64,000 nucleotides of DNA from Auanema rhodensis (GCA_964057225.1 OZ059894.1:11232131-11296130); one strand, 5' to 3'; shown: positions 1-10,170, counted from the first letter of the stretch. The notes: generated from the sequence alone by a model not told the origin. Numbers and translations are program-made.

Positions 1-2562
1 CTTCTACACTAGTCTTATAACCAAGACATTGGTATTGGCTGGCTATGTCAGCATATTTCCTCTCCTTTATCATACGCGCGGCTATCATGGCTTGTCGGCG
101 GTTTTCATAGCTCACTGTAACATCAACGATACTACAGTGTTTTGCGTCATGATCGACCACTACTATGTCAGGTCGGAGTGTACTATTAATGCCAGGAAGA
201 GGCTGGTTAGTGTAAACTTCTCCGTTTTTAGGCTCTGGCAGGGCTTTGATAAGACGGTCCACGATGTTGTTGTGGCGGAGTTGGATTGCTCTCGTGTGAA
301 AGTGGCAGTGTCCAAGAACATGTGCAGCAGTTTCGTTGGGGTAACTACACCTGCGGCACTGTTTGTTTCCTTCTCCGTGTCTTCTACAGCCATTGAGCTG
401 GAGAGTATTAAGTCGAGCCTTGTGGATGAATCGCCAATCAGCAAACCGTATGAAATCTCCCTTCGCCATAAAGTGATTGGACGCTTTGTTGAGCATTGTG
501 ACATCAAAGACTTTCCCTTTGGGACGTGGCCATTCGTCATATGAAAATTAAGGCAGGGCATCAGGAAGGTGCGTACTGCGTCAGCTTTCTGCCATTCAGC
601 CAGTAAGGATTTGTCAATTTTTTCCAAGTGTTGACTCATGATATTCACTGTTGGAACCGCAGACTTATGTAAATGCATTCCAGTAGGGATTCCCAGGTGG
701 GAGTAGCTGTCAAATTTGCTGAGAGCGGGTAGAAAGCAGCTCTGAAGCATGTATGAGGCTGTTGATATTTTCCCTTTGTCGATCGTCAAAGTGGCGCATT
801 TCGCTGGTTTGAAGGTCAAGCCTGTGAAATTAGCCGCATTTGATGCTGCGTCCAACATTTTCTGTAGATCTTCTGATGATGAGGAGACCAGGGCAAGGTC
901 ATCGGCGTACGCTAGCACAGCGATGTTGTGATTGTGTAGCTTATAGCCTGTAGAGGTTTCCAAGATGGTTTTAATTAGAGGTTCAATGGCAAGGTTGAAC
1001 AGGATCGGAGATAGTGGGGATCCTTGTAACACACCTGCGTGAACTGGAATGGTCGAAGTGAGTCCGGAGCCTGTCTGGATTCTTGTAGAGGCATCTGTGT
1101 ATAGAGCTCGTACTCGGGATATTGAGGCTTCAGCCATTCCTGACCATCTTAGAACGTCTAGCAGAGTTTCGTGTGGCAGCGATCCAAAAGCGTTTGCGAG
1201 ATCAAGCCAAGCAATTGCAATTTTCTCACGTTTACGTTTAGCGTCTGCAATGGTACTTTGCAACAAAAAGTTGTGTTCCATGCATCCAGCTTTGGCCACA
1301 AAGCCCTTTTGGGAGGGAGAAAGTCTTTTTTCTGCTCTTGCCCATGTTAGCAGTCGATGCGTAAGACAAGCTGAGTACGTCTTACCAATTGTGCACGAAA
1401 GTGCTATTGGTCGCCAGTTGTTAATGTCAGCTTTATCACCTTTCTTATGGATGAGGACGGTGGTCGACTCTTTCCAGGAAAAAGGGATGTGTCCTAGCTT
1501 GTGTACGGTGTTAAATATCGCTGCTAATATGTGACCTCCTTGGTCAAATTTCTTCCAGTGCGAGTATCGAAGTCCATCAGCTCCTGGAGCCGTATCGCTG
1601 CAACGTCGTATGCGTTCCCAGACTTCCAAAGGGGTGAAAACACCTTCTAATGGGTCGGTACTAGTTGGCAAATCCGGTCTGGTGACTGTGATGGGGAGGG
1701 CTGGGCCTTGACTGCTGTGAACAGAAAGGAAGTGTTTTTCAACATCTGCAGATGGTATGGTGCAGGTTTCACTTTGTTCTCCGAGCAGTTGTCGAAAGGC
1801 TTTCTTCTTGTTGGCCCTCCAAAGCTTCTGGATCTTCATCGCCTGGGTTTTTTGGTCTTCCTCAGGTTGTGTGTGTGGTCGGCGCCTTTGTCGGAAGTTG
1901 GGAACTTTGATCATAATGTCAAGAGACTTTCTGATTGTGTCTATCAACTCTTCCAGGACCTGCTCGAGCTCACTTTTGCACACTACCTTTTTAATTCTAT
2001 CCACCCAAATATTTTCAGAGTTTCTATTCGGATCAGGGTCGGCAAAAGATGGTTCTGTACTCGGAACCCTGATCTCGTTGAATATTTCACTCTCTCGCGG
2101 AAGGGGGGAAACTTCGGCCTCTGGGGACAAGTCCAGAATTGGGGCCTCAAACAAGCGTACCGTTGATGGAGATCCTTGTTCCTGTCCACTGGATGATGTT
2201 TCCTCCATTGTACGCTCCTCCACGGGCGGGGTGGTCGTCCTTGTGCCTGGTGGGCGGGTGTTCCTGATCCTCCGCAATATAGGGCGGGAACTGGGCTCTC
2301 TCGGAGATAGAGGTGAGATCACCACAGTTTCCTCTATGATGCGGAGGCATCCTTCAGCTTTTTTCTGATGGCTTTTAACGGCCTTCAGATTGCTGGTGAG
2401 GCCACAGGCACGGCACTCAAATTCTACTCCGACCTCATGTTCTCTCCGAAGATGGCGGACGAGACCATTGTGGTCTGAGTAGGATCGCGGAATAGGAGCG
2501 CAGATTGAACAAGAAAAAGGGCTCTGAAGAGGCACCTTTAGCTTGTAAAGCCCTTGCTCCAT
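1..2562 (-). pseudogene. Broken retrotransposon ORF (zinc fingers + RT) with 526-bp deletion and frameshift
   Basis: The reading frame starts at the ATG at 2562 and encodes both zinc fingers and the whole reverse transcriptase, including YADD. After the codons for NGHVPK (about 515-520) the sequence jumps 526 bp compared with the intact copy at 10605-13883. Three bases (AAG) are shared at the two break points. As 526 is not a multiple of three, translation leaves the correct frame and stops at 163. The CCHC and endonuclease coding sequence is still present, out of frame, from about 515 to the window edge. The product would be a 799-residue protein lacking the endonuclease, so this copy could not retrotranspose by itself. 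Confidence 0.88.
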
Positions 2563-2614
2563 CTCTAGCAGATCTAAAGACTTACGTAGTACAGTTGCAA
2601 TATCGATTTAGCCA
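1..2614 (-). mobile_element. Utopia-like U2-targeted retrotransposon, minus-strand copy cut by the window edge
   Basis: The 5' end of this copy lies at 2614, where its TGGCTAAATCG start abuts U2 nt 96. Its 3' end lies beyond the left edge. The body matches the full copy at 10553-14279 except for an internal deletion of about 526 bp near position 515-520. It sits head to head with a second, truncated copy that starts at 2678. Family assignment rests on the encoded protein and on the U2 flank. Confidence 0.9.
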
Positions 2615-2677
2615 TTAACCTTATTGTGAACCAATGGAACACATATCGAAGGTTAATTCGATAAGAACGATTACTAC
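2615..2677 (-). pseudogene. U2 snRNA fragment, nt 34-96, 5' flank of the minus-strand element
   Basis: Reading from 2677 down to 2615 gives U2 nt 34-96, ending in AAGGTTAA before the element begins. U2 nt 1-33 are missing. At 2677 the sequence switches directly into reverse-transcriptase coding sequence of the opposite orientation, with a shared AC at the join. Confidence 0.9.
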
Positions 2678-4998
2678 GTTGCAGCGATACGGCTCCAGGA
2701 GCTGATGGACTTCGATACTCGCACTGGAAGAAATTTGACCAAGGAGGTCACATATTAGCAGCGATATTTAACACCGTACACAAGCTAGGACACATCCCTT
2801 TTTCCTGGAAAGAGTCGACCACCGTCCTCATCCATAAGAAAGGTGATAAAGCTGACATTAACAACTGGCGACCAATAGCACTTTCGTGCACAATTGGTAA
2901 GACGTACTCAGCTTGTCTTACGCATCGACTGCTAACATGGGCAAGAGCAGAAAAAAGACTTTCTCCCTCCCAAAAGGGCTTTGTGGCCAAAGCTGGATGC
3001 ATGGAACACAACTTTTTGTTGCAAAGTACCATTGCAGACGCTAAACGTAAACGTGAGAAAATTGCAATTGCTTGGCTTGATCTCGCAAACGCTTTTGGAT
3101 CGCTGCCACACGAAACTCTGCTAGACGTTCTAAGATGGTCAGGAATGGCTGAAGCCTCAATATCCCGAGTACGAGCTCTATACACAGATGCCTCTACAAG
3201 AATCCAGACAGGCTCCGGACTCACTTCGACCATTCCAGTTCACGCAGGTGTGTTACAAGGATCCCCACTATCTCCGATCCTGTTCAACCTTGCCATTGAA
3301 CCTCTAATTAAAACCATCTTGGAAACCTCTACAGGCTATAAGCTACACAATCACAACATCGCTGTGCTAGCGTACGCCGATGACCTTGCCCTGGTCTCCT
3401 CATCATCAGAAGATCTACAGAAAATGTTGGACGCAGCATCAAATGCGGCTAATTTCACAGGCTTGACCTTCAAACCAGCGAAATGCGCCACTTTGACGAT
3501 CGACAAAGGGAAAATATCAACAGCCTCATACATGCTTCAGAGCTGCTTTCTACCCGCTCTCAGCAAATTTGACAGCTACTCCCACCTGGGAATCCCTACT
3601 GGAATGCATTTACATAAGTCTGCGGTTCCAACAGTGAATATCATGAGTCAACACTTGGAAAAAATTGACAAATCCTTACTGGCTGAATGGCAGAAAGCTG
3701 ACGCAGTACGCACCTTCCTGATGCCCTGCCTTAATTTTCATATGACGAATGGCCACGTCCCAAAGAGTAAACTAGTCGCCTTTGACAAAGAACTCAAACG
3801 CTGTGCCCGTAGATGGATGCACTATCCTCCAAACGCCAGTGCTGAACCAATCTACCTGCCAACTAACTACGGCGGACTTGGTCTCTCTCGACTCCAACAC
3901 CTGTCAGACGTCTGTGAAGTCACTCATGCCTACCAACTTTTGAAGTCATCTGATCTTGTAGTAGCTGATATTGCGCATCAAGACTCAATAAAAGTAGCAT
4001 CAAAAAGGATTAAACGTCAAGCCAGTAACGATGAGACAGCTGCATATTACAACGGTTCCGTTGATGGCATTTTCGACACCGAAACATCTGATGTTTCCTC
4101 CATCTGGACTAGAGTAAGAGTAGCGATGCGTCAACTCAAGAAACTCATCAACGCTAACTGGACATGCCTCGAAAGTGGTTTAGAACTCAATCTAAACAAC
4201 CAACTGTTAACACCTTCACTATGCCACAGAAGCCTGCGACGTGCATTATGGCTGAAAGACCTTCGGATCCTTCTTCAAAAACCGGATCAAGGGAAAGTCT
4301 TTGATGTCACAATGCTCAACAAAGCGTCCAATCACTTTATGGCGAAGGGAGATTTCATACGGTTTGCTGATTGGCGATTCATCCACAAGGCTCGACTTAA
4401 TACTCTCCAGCTCAATGGCTGTAGAAGACACGGAGAAGGAAACAAACAGTGCCGCAGGTGTAGTTACCCCAACGAAACTGCTGCACATGTTCTTGGACAC
4501 TGCCACTTTCACACGAGAGCAATCCAACTCCGCCACAACAACATCGTGGACCGTCTTATCAAAGCCCTGCCAGAGCCTAAAAACGGAGAAGTTTACACTA
4601 ACCAGCCTCTTCCTGGCATTAATAGTACACTCCGACCTGACATAGTAGTGGTCGATCATGACGCAAAACACTGTAGTATCGTTGATGTTACAGTGAGCTA
4701 TGAAAACCGCCGACAAGCCATGATAGCCGCGCGTATGATAAAGGAGAGGAAATATGCTGACATAGCCAGCCAATACCAATGTCTTGGTTATAAGACTAGT
4801 GTAGAAGCGTATGTCGTAGGAATGCTTGGAACTATGGACCCGCTCAACGTACAAGCCCTCCGATCACTCAAGATCAGCAGCCACTACAACCGGCTAATGG
4901 AGAAGCTCGTCGTCGCCGATACCATCAAGTGGGCCAGGAATATCTACGTGGAACATGTTTCTGGTGTAAGGCAGTATGAAGAAGAAATTATCCATTGA
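2678..4998 (+). pseudogene. 5'-truncated retrotransposon ORF (RT + CCHC + restriction-like endonuclease)
   Basis: The frame is open from the truncation point (equivalent to about residue 320 of the intact protein, just before PGADG) to a TGA at 4998. It keeps RT motif A (WLDLANAF), GVLQGSPLSP, YADD, the CCHC knuckle and the RPD...D endonuclease motif. It lacks both N-terminal zinc fingers, the region thought to guide DNA binding in related elements. There is no element-type start codon. One of several differences from the intact copy is a proline in the CCHC loop (SYPNE instead of SYSNE). Confidence 0.88.
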
Positions 4999-5394
4999 CT
5001 TGTTTGTGATTTGATTGTAATATATTTTTTACTTTTTGTATTACTTATTTTTGTCTTTTTTCTTTCTCTCTTTCTGACCTTCATTGGTACATGTATTTTG
5101 TTGTTTATTTTTAACACCATTGCCGTAGGCACTCAAATTGTTTGATCATAGCGGCACTTGATATTTACTTTTCACTGTTCTGCTTTATTATTCATTTTTT
5201 TTGTTATTCATTACTTTTTTTAACCCACTCCCCCGACTCTTGAGTCGTTTTAGCCTCTGTTGGTAATGTGTTTTATTTTGTACTTTTTAATCACTTGCTG
5301 TTTTAAGTTGTACTGGTAATACCGTCTCCCCGATTCTGGGCTCTTTTTTATTGGTTATTTATTGTTTCATAACATTAGTTATTCAATAAACCAT
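2678..5394 (+). mobile_element. Utopia-like element, 5'-truncated copy
   Basis: This copy begins abruptly inside the ORF, at the point equivalent to about 11563 in the full copy, and runs to a normal 3' end (AATAAACCAT) followed by U2 from nt 38. About 1 kb of the 5' end, including the zinc-finger region, is missing. It is an inverted partner of the copy at 1-2614. The U2 gene in the matching place of the right arm (62201-62397) carries no insertion. Confidence 0.9.
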
Positions 5395-5554
5395 TAATCG
5401 TTCTTATCGAATTAACCTTCGATATGTGTTCCATTGGTTCACAATAAGGTTAACCGATTTTTGAGACTTGAGGTAGATGCTGGCTTGCTAGCTCCACCTC
5501 ACGGGTCGACCCGCTCTTGCACTGCTGGCGGGAACGGCCCATTCCCTCAGGGAA
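5395..5554 (+). pseudogene. U2 snRNA 3' portion (nt 38-197) downstream of element
   Basis: U2 resumes at nt 38 directly after the element and continues through the Sm site and the 3' stem-loops to the terminal hairpin. The first 37 nt, including half of the branch-site recognition GTAGTA, are missing, so no functional U2 can be made here. Confidence 0.92.
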
Positions 5555-5858
5555 AGAATGTAACAATAAGAATGAAAATCGTGTAGTACACATGGAAATT
5601 CAACTTGAGTGACGCTTATGACGATGCTGCAGCATACGAACGGTTTAGAAATGACTATACGATCAAAGATGTACCTCTCATTTGTTCACAAACCTTCTAT
5701 TTTCATGGCTTTCTTATAATTTTTTGTCATACTTATGTACTACCTGGTAATTCTGTATTTACATTTATGTTTATTCATGTCTTTGCTGCCTCTACGCTTT
5801 TGTTACTTTTATAGTTTAATATTGTAGTTTTTCGGAACAAACATTCTCTACGTCAATA

Positions 5859-5898
5859 AATTGTTCTTATCGAATTAATCTTCAATATGTGTTCTATT
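5859..5898 (+). pseudogene. Decayed U2 target fragment (U2 nt 39-78)
   Basis: Forty bases match U2 nt 39-78 with four differences, all C to T or G to A on this strand. The fragment begins at almost the same U2 position where intact elements end, and it follows CAATAA, much as the live element ends in AATAAACCAT. This suggests the 3' flank of an ancient insertion. Confidence 0.75.
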
Positions 5899-6723
5899 AC
5901 TATACTGGTAATGTATATATCTCGTTTAGTGCGTGGGGGCCTATTCGGGTGGTTTCTATTATGCATATGCATGTTGTTTAGACTTTTAAGACGTATTTCA
6001 ACAAGTTAGAACGATTAAACATGTTTGCAGAGTGATCGGATGAGGTTGAAACGAGTAATGAGAAAAAAAGTAGGTAAGGGGGGACCCTTGTGTGAGAAAA
6101 TGTTCAAAAAAAAGTTGTTTTTGTTTTCGTTTTGTTTTCATTTTTCAAAAATTTACAGTTTTTATAAAAATAATTCTTCTTTCTACAGTAGATTGTAAAT
6201 TTCATGAAAAAAAATATAGGGAATCAAAAGTTACATTAGGGTCCCGAATACGGGACATTTTTATATGTGTAAAAACGGTCCAGTTTTAACACAAGGGTTT
6301 TCCGGTCTATTATAAGGTAAAACACAGCTTTTTAAACCTCCGTAGCGTAATGAGAAATGATGATTTCGTGAATGTTAAAGTTTTCTATCATAGTTCTCTA
6401 TAGTATCTACGTACATATGAAGAAAAAATAGAAAGAAATTTTTCTGGAAGCAAGTTTCATTGAGCGTTCCGTATAAGGAACATTATGATAAAAATTATAA
6501 GGGGGTAAAACATATCATTGTTAACCAAGACGTCTGAAAATAAAATTTTCTATTACAATAAATATGAAGTTCTATCATACATATGCATGTTATAAAGACT
6601 TTCTAGACGTATTTCAACGGGTTAGAACGAGTTTAAACCGAGTTATGAGGAAAAACAATGATATTTAAAAAAAAAACAACTATGTGTTGAAAAAATTTCT
6701 CTCTTGATTGGACTTTTTACTGT

Positions 6724-6725
<2 letters not shown>

Positions 6726-6784
<59 letters not shown>
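6726..6784 (+). repeat. (TA)n microsatellite, 59 nt
   Basis: Uninterrupted TA tract in the spacer. The mirror tract at 60971-61029 has the same length. Confidence 0.97.
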
Positions 6785-6787
<3 letters not shown>

Positions 6788-6929
6788 GGATACATGGCTA
6801 ACCTTTAGACACATAGGTGAAAAAAAAATTTTTTTTGTTATTGTTACTGTTCCTGTTGTTTTCTTTGTGGTCGTATCTATTAACAACAAGATTTAGAGTG
6901 ATATAACTGATAATGAAGAATATGACATT

Positions 6930-7048
6930 GCTTACGACCATACCACGTTGAAAGTACGCCATCCCGTCCGATCTGGCAAGTCAAGCAACGTTGGGCCCGG
7001 TTAGTACTTGGATCGGAGACGGCTTGGGAATCCCGGGTGTCGTAAGCT
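6930..7048 (+). rRNA. 5S rRNA, the only one in this unit
   Basis: A 119-nt gene from GCTTACGACCATACCACG to GTCGTAAGCT. Its ends pair to form the terminal stem. The central block GCCATCCCGTCCGATCTGGC and the TFIIIA-type internal control GGTTAGTACTTGGATCGGAG are the eukaryotic, nematode-like form. A T-run (CTTTTA) at the 3' end suits RNA polymerase III termination. Most units carry a second 5S, 360 bp further on; here one copy is lost, with the join in the shared AAGTTGTTG. Confidence 0.98.
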
Positions 7049-7491
7049 TTTATATTTTATTTGAAATTTTTTGAAGAAATAAAAAAGCTTTGATAACTAA
7101 AAAAAAGTTGTTGATTGATATGTGCTCTAATATTACAAGAGTGGTTGTTCTAGATACTGTAAGCAATACAAACACTGTAAAGTTGGGAGATTTCATTGTA
7201 TTAACCTTCTCCTAATTATTGTATAAAAATATATAAAATATTCGGAAACTTTGCAACCGTACATATAAAACTATATACAAGTATTTGAATAAAAAGAATA
7301 GAAAAAAGTGCAGCGCTTCGAATAAGAAAAAAATAAGTCCAAAAGTTGAGTAAATCCACAGTTTATATGAGCCATTTATGACCTGTACAGTCAAGATTGT
7401 CAAACCACACTTTTATATTCAAATGAGAGAGTGCACTCGTAACAAGTACGATACATTTGCTTGATGTCTTTGATACTCATGGCTATGCTGT
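7049..7491 (+). promoter_or_regulatory. 5S-to-U2 spacer with presumed U2 promoter
   Basis: No gene is seen. The last 120 bp before U2 (about 7410-7491) are strictly conserved between units and should hold the snRNA proximal sequence element, including GAGTGCACTCGTAACAAG. The exact element cannot be defined from sequence alone. Confidence 0.45.
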
Positions 7492-7688
7492 ATCGCTTCT
7501 CGGCCTTTTGGCTAAGATCAAAGTGTAGTAATCGTTCTTATCGAATTAACCTTCGATATGTGTTCCATTGGTTCACAATAAGGTTAACCGATTTTTGAGA
7601 CTTGAGGTAGATGCTGGCTTGCTAGCTCCACCTCACGGGTCGACCCGCTCTTGCACTGCTGGCGGGAACGGCCCATTCCCTCAGGGAA
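7492..7688 (+). ncRNA. U2 spliceosomal snRNA, uninterrupted
   Basis: U2 base-pairs with the intron branch site in the spliceosome. The gene starts ATCGCTTCTCGGCCTTTTGG, the U2 hallmark. The branch-site recognition GTAGTA is at nt 34-39. Stem-loop IIa (ATCGAA/TTCGAT around TTAACC) follows. The Sm site GATTTTTG is near nt 99-106. Stem-loops III and IV (GGGTCG/CGGCCC around the TTGCACTGC loop) lie downstream. A final small hairpin TTCCCTCAGGGAA marks the 3' end, placed to within a few bases. The upstream region is complete, so the gene is probably expressed. Confidence 0.95.
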
Positions 7689-7992
7689 AGAATGTAACAA
7701 TAAGAATGAAAATCGTGTAGTACACATGGAAATTCAACTTGAGTGACGCTTATGACGATGCTGCAGCATACGAACGGTTTAGAAATGACTATACGATCAA
7801 AGATGTACCTCTCATTTGTTCACAAACCTTCTATTTTCATGGCTTTCTTATAATTTTTTGTCATACTTATGTACTACCTGGTAATTCTGTATTTACATTT
7901 ATGTTTATTCATGTCTTTGCTGCCTCTACGCTTTTGTTACTTTTATAGTTTAATATTGTAGTTTTTCGGAACAAACATTCTCTACGTCAATA

Positions 7993-8032
7993 AATTGTTC
8001 TTATCGAATTAATCTTCAATATGTGTTCTATT
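7993..8032 (+). pseudogene. Decayed U2 target fragment
   Basis: Identical to the 40-nt fragment at 5859-5898, with the same four transitions, so it is an ancestral part of the repeat unit. Confidence 0.75.
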
Positions 8033-8857
8033 ACTATACTGGTAATGTATATATCTCGTTTAGTGCGTGGGGGCCTATTCGGGTGGTTTCTATTATGCAT
8101 ATGCATGTTGTTTAGACTTTTAAGACGTATTTCAACAAGTTAGAACGATTAAACATGTTTGCAGAGTGATCGGATGAGGTTGAAACGAGTAATGAGAAAA
8201 AAAGTAGGTAAGGGGGGACCCTTGTGTGAGAAAATGTTCAAAAAAAAGTTGTTTTTGTTTTCGTTTTGTTTTCATTTTTCAAAAATTTACAGTTTTTATA
8301 AAAATAATTCTTCTTTCTACAGTAGATTGTAAATTTCATGAAAAAAAATATAGGGAATCAAAAGTTACATTAGGGTCCCGAATACGGGACATTTTTATAT
8401 GTGTAAAAACGGTCCAGTTTTAACACAAGGGTTTTCCGGTCTATTATAAGGTAAAACACAGCTTTTTAAACCTCCGTAGCGTAATGAGAAATGATGATTT
8501 CGTGAATGTTAAAGTTTTCTATCATAGTTCTCTATAGTATCTACGTACATATGAAGAAAAAATAGAAAGAAATTTTTCTGGAAGCAAGTTTCATTGAGCG
8601 TTCCGTATAAGGAACATTATGATAAAAATTATAAGGGGGTAAAACATATCATTGTTAACCAAGACGTCTGAAAATAAAATTTTCTATTACAATAAATATG
8701 AAGTTCTATCATACATATGCATGTTATAAAGACTTTCTAGACGTATTTCAACGGGTTAGAACGAGTTTAAACCGAGTTATGAGGAAAAACAATGATATTT
8801 AAAAAAAAAACAACTATGTGTTGAAAAAATTTCTCTCTTGATTGGACTTTTTACTGT

Positions 8858-8859
<2 letters not shown>

Positions 8860-8908
<49 letters not shown>
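8860..8908 (+). repeat. (TA)n microsatellite, 49 nt
   Basis: TA tract followed by ACGGATACATGG, one A shorter at the right border than the other units. Confidence 0.97.
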
Positions 8909-8909
<1 letters not shown>

Positions 8910-9052
8910 CGGATACATGGCTAACCTTTAGACACATAGGTGAAAAAAAAAATTTTTTTGTTATTGTTACTGTTCCTGTTGTTTTCTTTGTGGTCGTATC
9001 TATTAACAACAAGATTTAGAGTGATATAACTGATAATGAAGAATATGACATT

Positions 9053-9171
9053 GCTTACGACCATACCACGTTGAAAGTACGCCATCCCGTCCGATCTGGC
9101 AAGTCAAGCAACGTTGGGCCCGGTTAGTACTTGGATCGGAGACGGCTTGGGAATCCCGGGTGTCGTAAGCT
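9053..9171 (+). rRNA. 5S rRNA, first of a pair
   Basis: Identical 119-nt 5S sequence, preceded by GAAGAATATGACATT. The second copy starts 360 bp further on. The 241-bp gap between them carries a second version of the 5S 5' flank. Confidence 0.98.
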
Positions 9172-9412
9172 TTTATATTTTATTTGAAATTTTTTGAAGA
9201 AATAAAAAAGCTTTGATAACTAAAACAAAGTTGTTGTTAATCGAATGTTTGCTCTAATAACACGACAGAGGTAGTCTTAGATACTGTAAATAACTCGAAC
9301 ACTGTAAAGTTTGGGCATTTCATTTGTTACTGTTCCTGTTGTTTTCTTTGTGGTCCTAACTATTAACAACAAGATTTAGAGTGATATAACTGATAATGAA
9401 GAATATAACATT

Positions 9413-9531
9413 GCTTACGACCATACCACGTTGAAAGTACGCCATCCCGTCCGATCTGGCAAGTCAAGCAACGTTGGGCCCGGTTAGTACTTGGATCGGA
9501 GACGGCTTGGGAATCCCGGGTGTCGTAAGCT
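9413..9531 (+). rRNA. 5S rRNA, second of a pair
   Basis: Same 119-nt gene. Its flanks differ slightly (GAATATAACATT before, GAAATATCTTGAAG after), which lets first and second copies be told apart in every unit. Confidence 0.98.
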
Positions 9532-9973
9532 TTTATATTTTATTTGAAATATCTTGAAGAAATAAAAAAGCTTTGATAACTAGAAAAAGTTGTTGATTGA
9601 TATGTGCTCTAATATTACAAGAGTGGTTGTTCTAGATACTGTAAGCAATACAAACACTGTAAAGTTGGGAGATTTCATTGTATTAACCTTCTCCTAATTA
9701 TTGTATAAAAATATATAAAATATTCGGAAACTTTGCAACCGTACATATAAAACTATATACAAGTATTTGAATAAAAAGAATAGAAAAAAGTGCAGCGCTT
9801 CGAATAAGAAAAAAATAAGTCCAAAAGTTGAGTAAATCCACAGTTTATATGAGCCATTTATGACCTGTACAGTCAAGATTGTCAAACCACACTTTTATAT
9901 TCAAATGAGAGAGTGCACTCGTAACAAGTACGATACATTTGCTTGATGTCTTTGATACTCATGGCTATGCTGT
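9532..9973 (+). promoter_or_regulatory. 5S-to-U2 spacer with presumed U2 promoter
   Basis: Matches 7049-7491. No other gene is seen. The conserved block before U2 is complete. Confidence 0.45.
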
Positions 9974-10170
9974 ATCGCTTCTCGGCCTTTTGGCTAAGAT
10001 CAAAGTGTAGTAATCGTTCTTATCGAATTAACCTTCGATATGTGTTCCATTGGTTCACAATAAGGTTAACCGATTTTTGAGACTTGAGGTAGATGCTGGC
10101 TTGCTAGCTCCACCTCACGGGTCGACCCGCTCTTGCACTGCTGGCGGGAACGGCCCATTCCCTCAGGGAA
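9974..10170 (+). ncRNA. U2 spliceosomal snRNA, uninterrupted
   Basis: Identical to the U2 gene at 7492-7688. Its downstream spacer is cut short at about 10448 by the element-bearing unit that follows. Confidence 0.95.

Larger units (their letters stand above)
5555..6929 (+). other. U2-to-5S spacer (prototype)
   Basis: This AT-rich spacer has no convincing protein gene. In order it holds: a stretch with coding-like composition that may be the 3' end of an old element (about 5581-5858); a decayed U2 fragment (5859-5898); two related 16-nt inverted repeats, GTCCCGAATACGGGAC at 6241-6256 and GTTCCGTATAAGGAAC at 6466-6481; two diverged copies of an approximately 90-bp segment containing ATATGCATGTT and GACGTATTTCAAC (about 5960-6065 and 6575-6660); a TA microsatellite; and a 5S-proximal stretch starting TTGTTATTGTTACTG. 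Confidence 0.75.
7689..9052 (+). other. U2-to-5S spacer
   Basis: Same content as the spacer at 5555-6929. The two 16-nt inverted repeats lie at 8375-8390 and 8600-8615. The A/T tract just before the 5S region has one A more and one T fewer than the other units (GTGAAAAAAAAAATTTTTTTG), a marker shared with the mirror unit. Confidence 0.75.

Noticed and set aside
5605-5814. 69-aa ORF after U2 as a functional gene
   Set aside because: It opens with TTG, has no in-frame ATG at the start, and ends in low-complexity hydrophobic sequence. At best it is a remnant of an old element.
6092-6289. 65-aa ORF in the spacer
   Set aside because: GTG start and composition expected from AT-rich DNA, overlapping the hairpin; no recognisable protein.
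6680-6889. ORF encoding a long Tyr-Ile repeat
   Set aside because: It is the translated TA microsatellite.
5555-6929. Spliced-leader RNA gene in the 5S spacer
   Set aside because: I looked for GGTTTAATTACCC and its complement and found neither. AAATTTTTCTGG near 6437 resembles an Sm site followed by a hairpin, but no leader or splice donor precedes it convincingly.
5555-6929. tRNA genes or a CRISPR array in the repeats
   Set aside because: No T-loop or cloverleaf pattern was found, and the repeats are rDNA-type units of a eukaryote.
7212-7403. 63-aa minus-strand ORF upstream of U2
   Set aside because: Low-complexity Phe/Leu/Tyr-rich translation of AT-rich spacer; no support.
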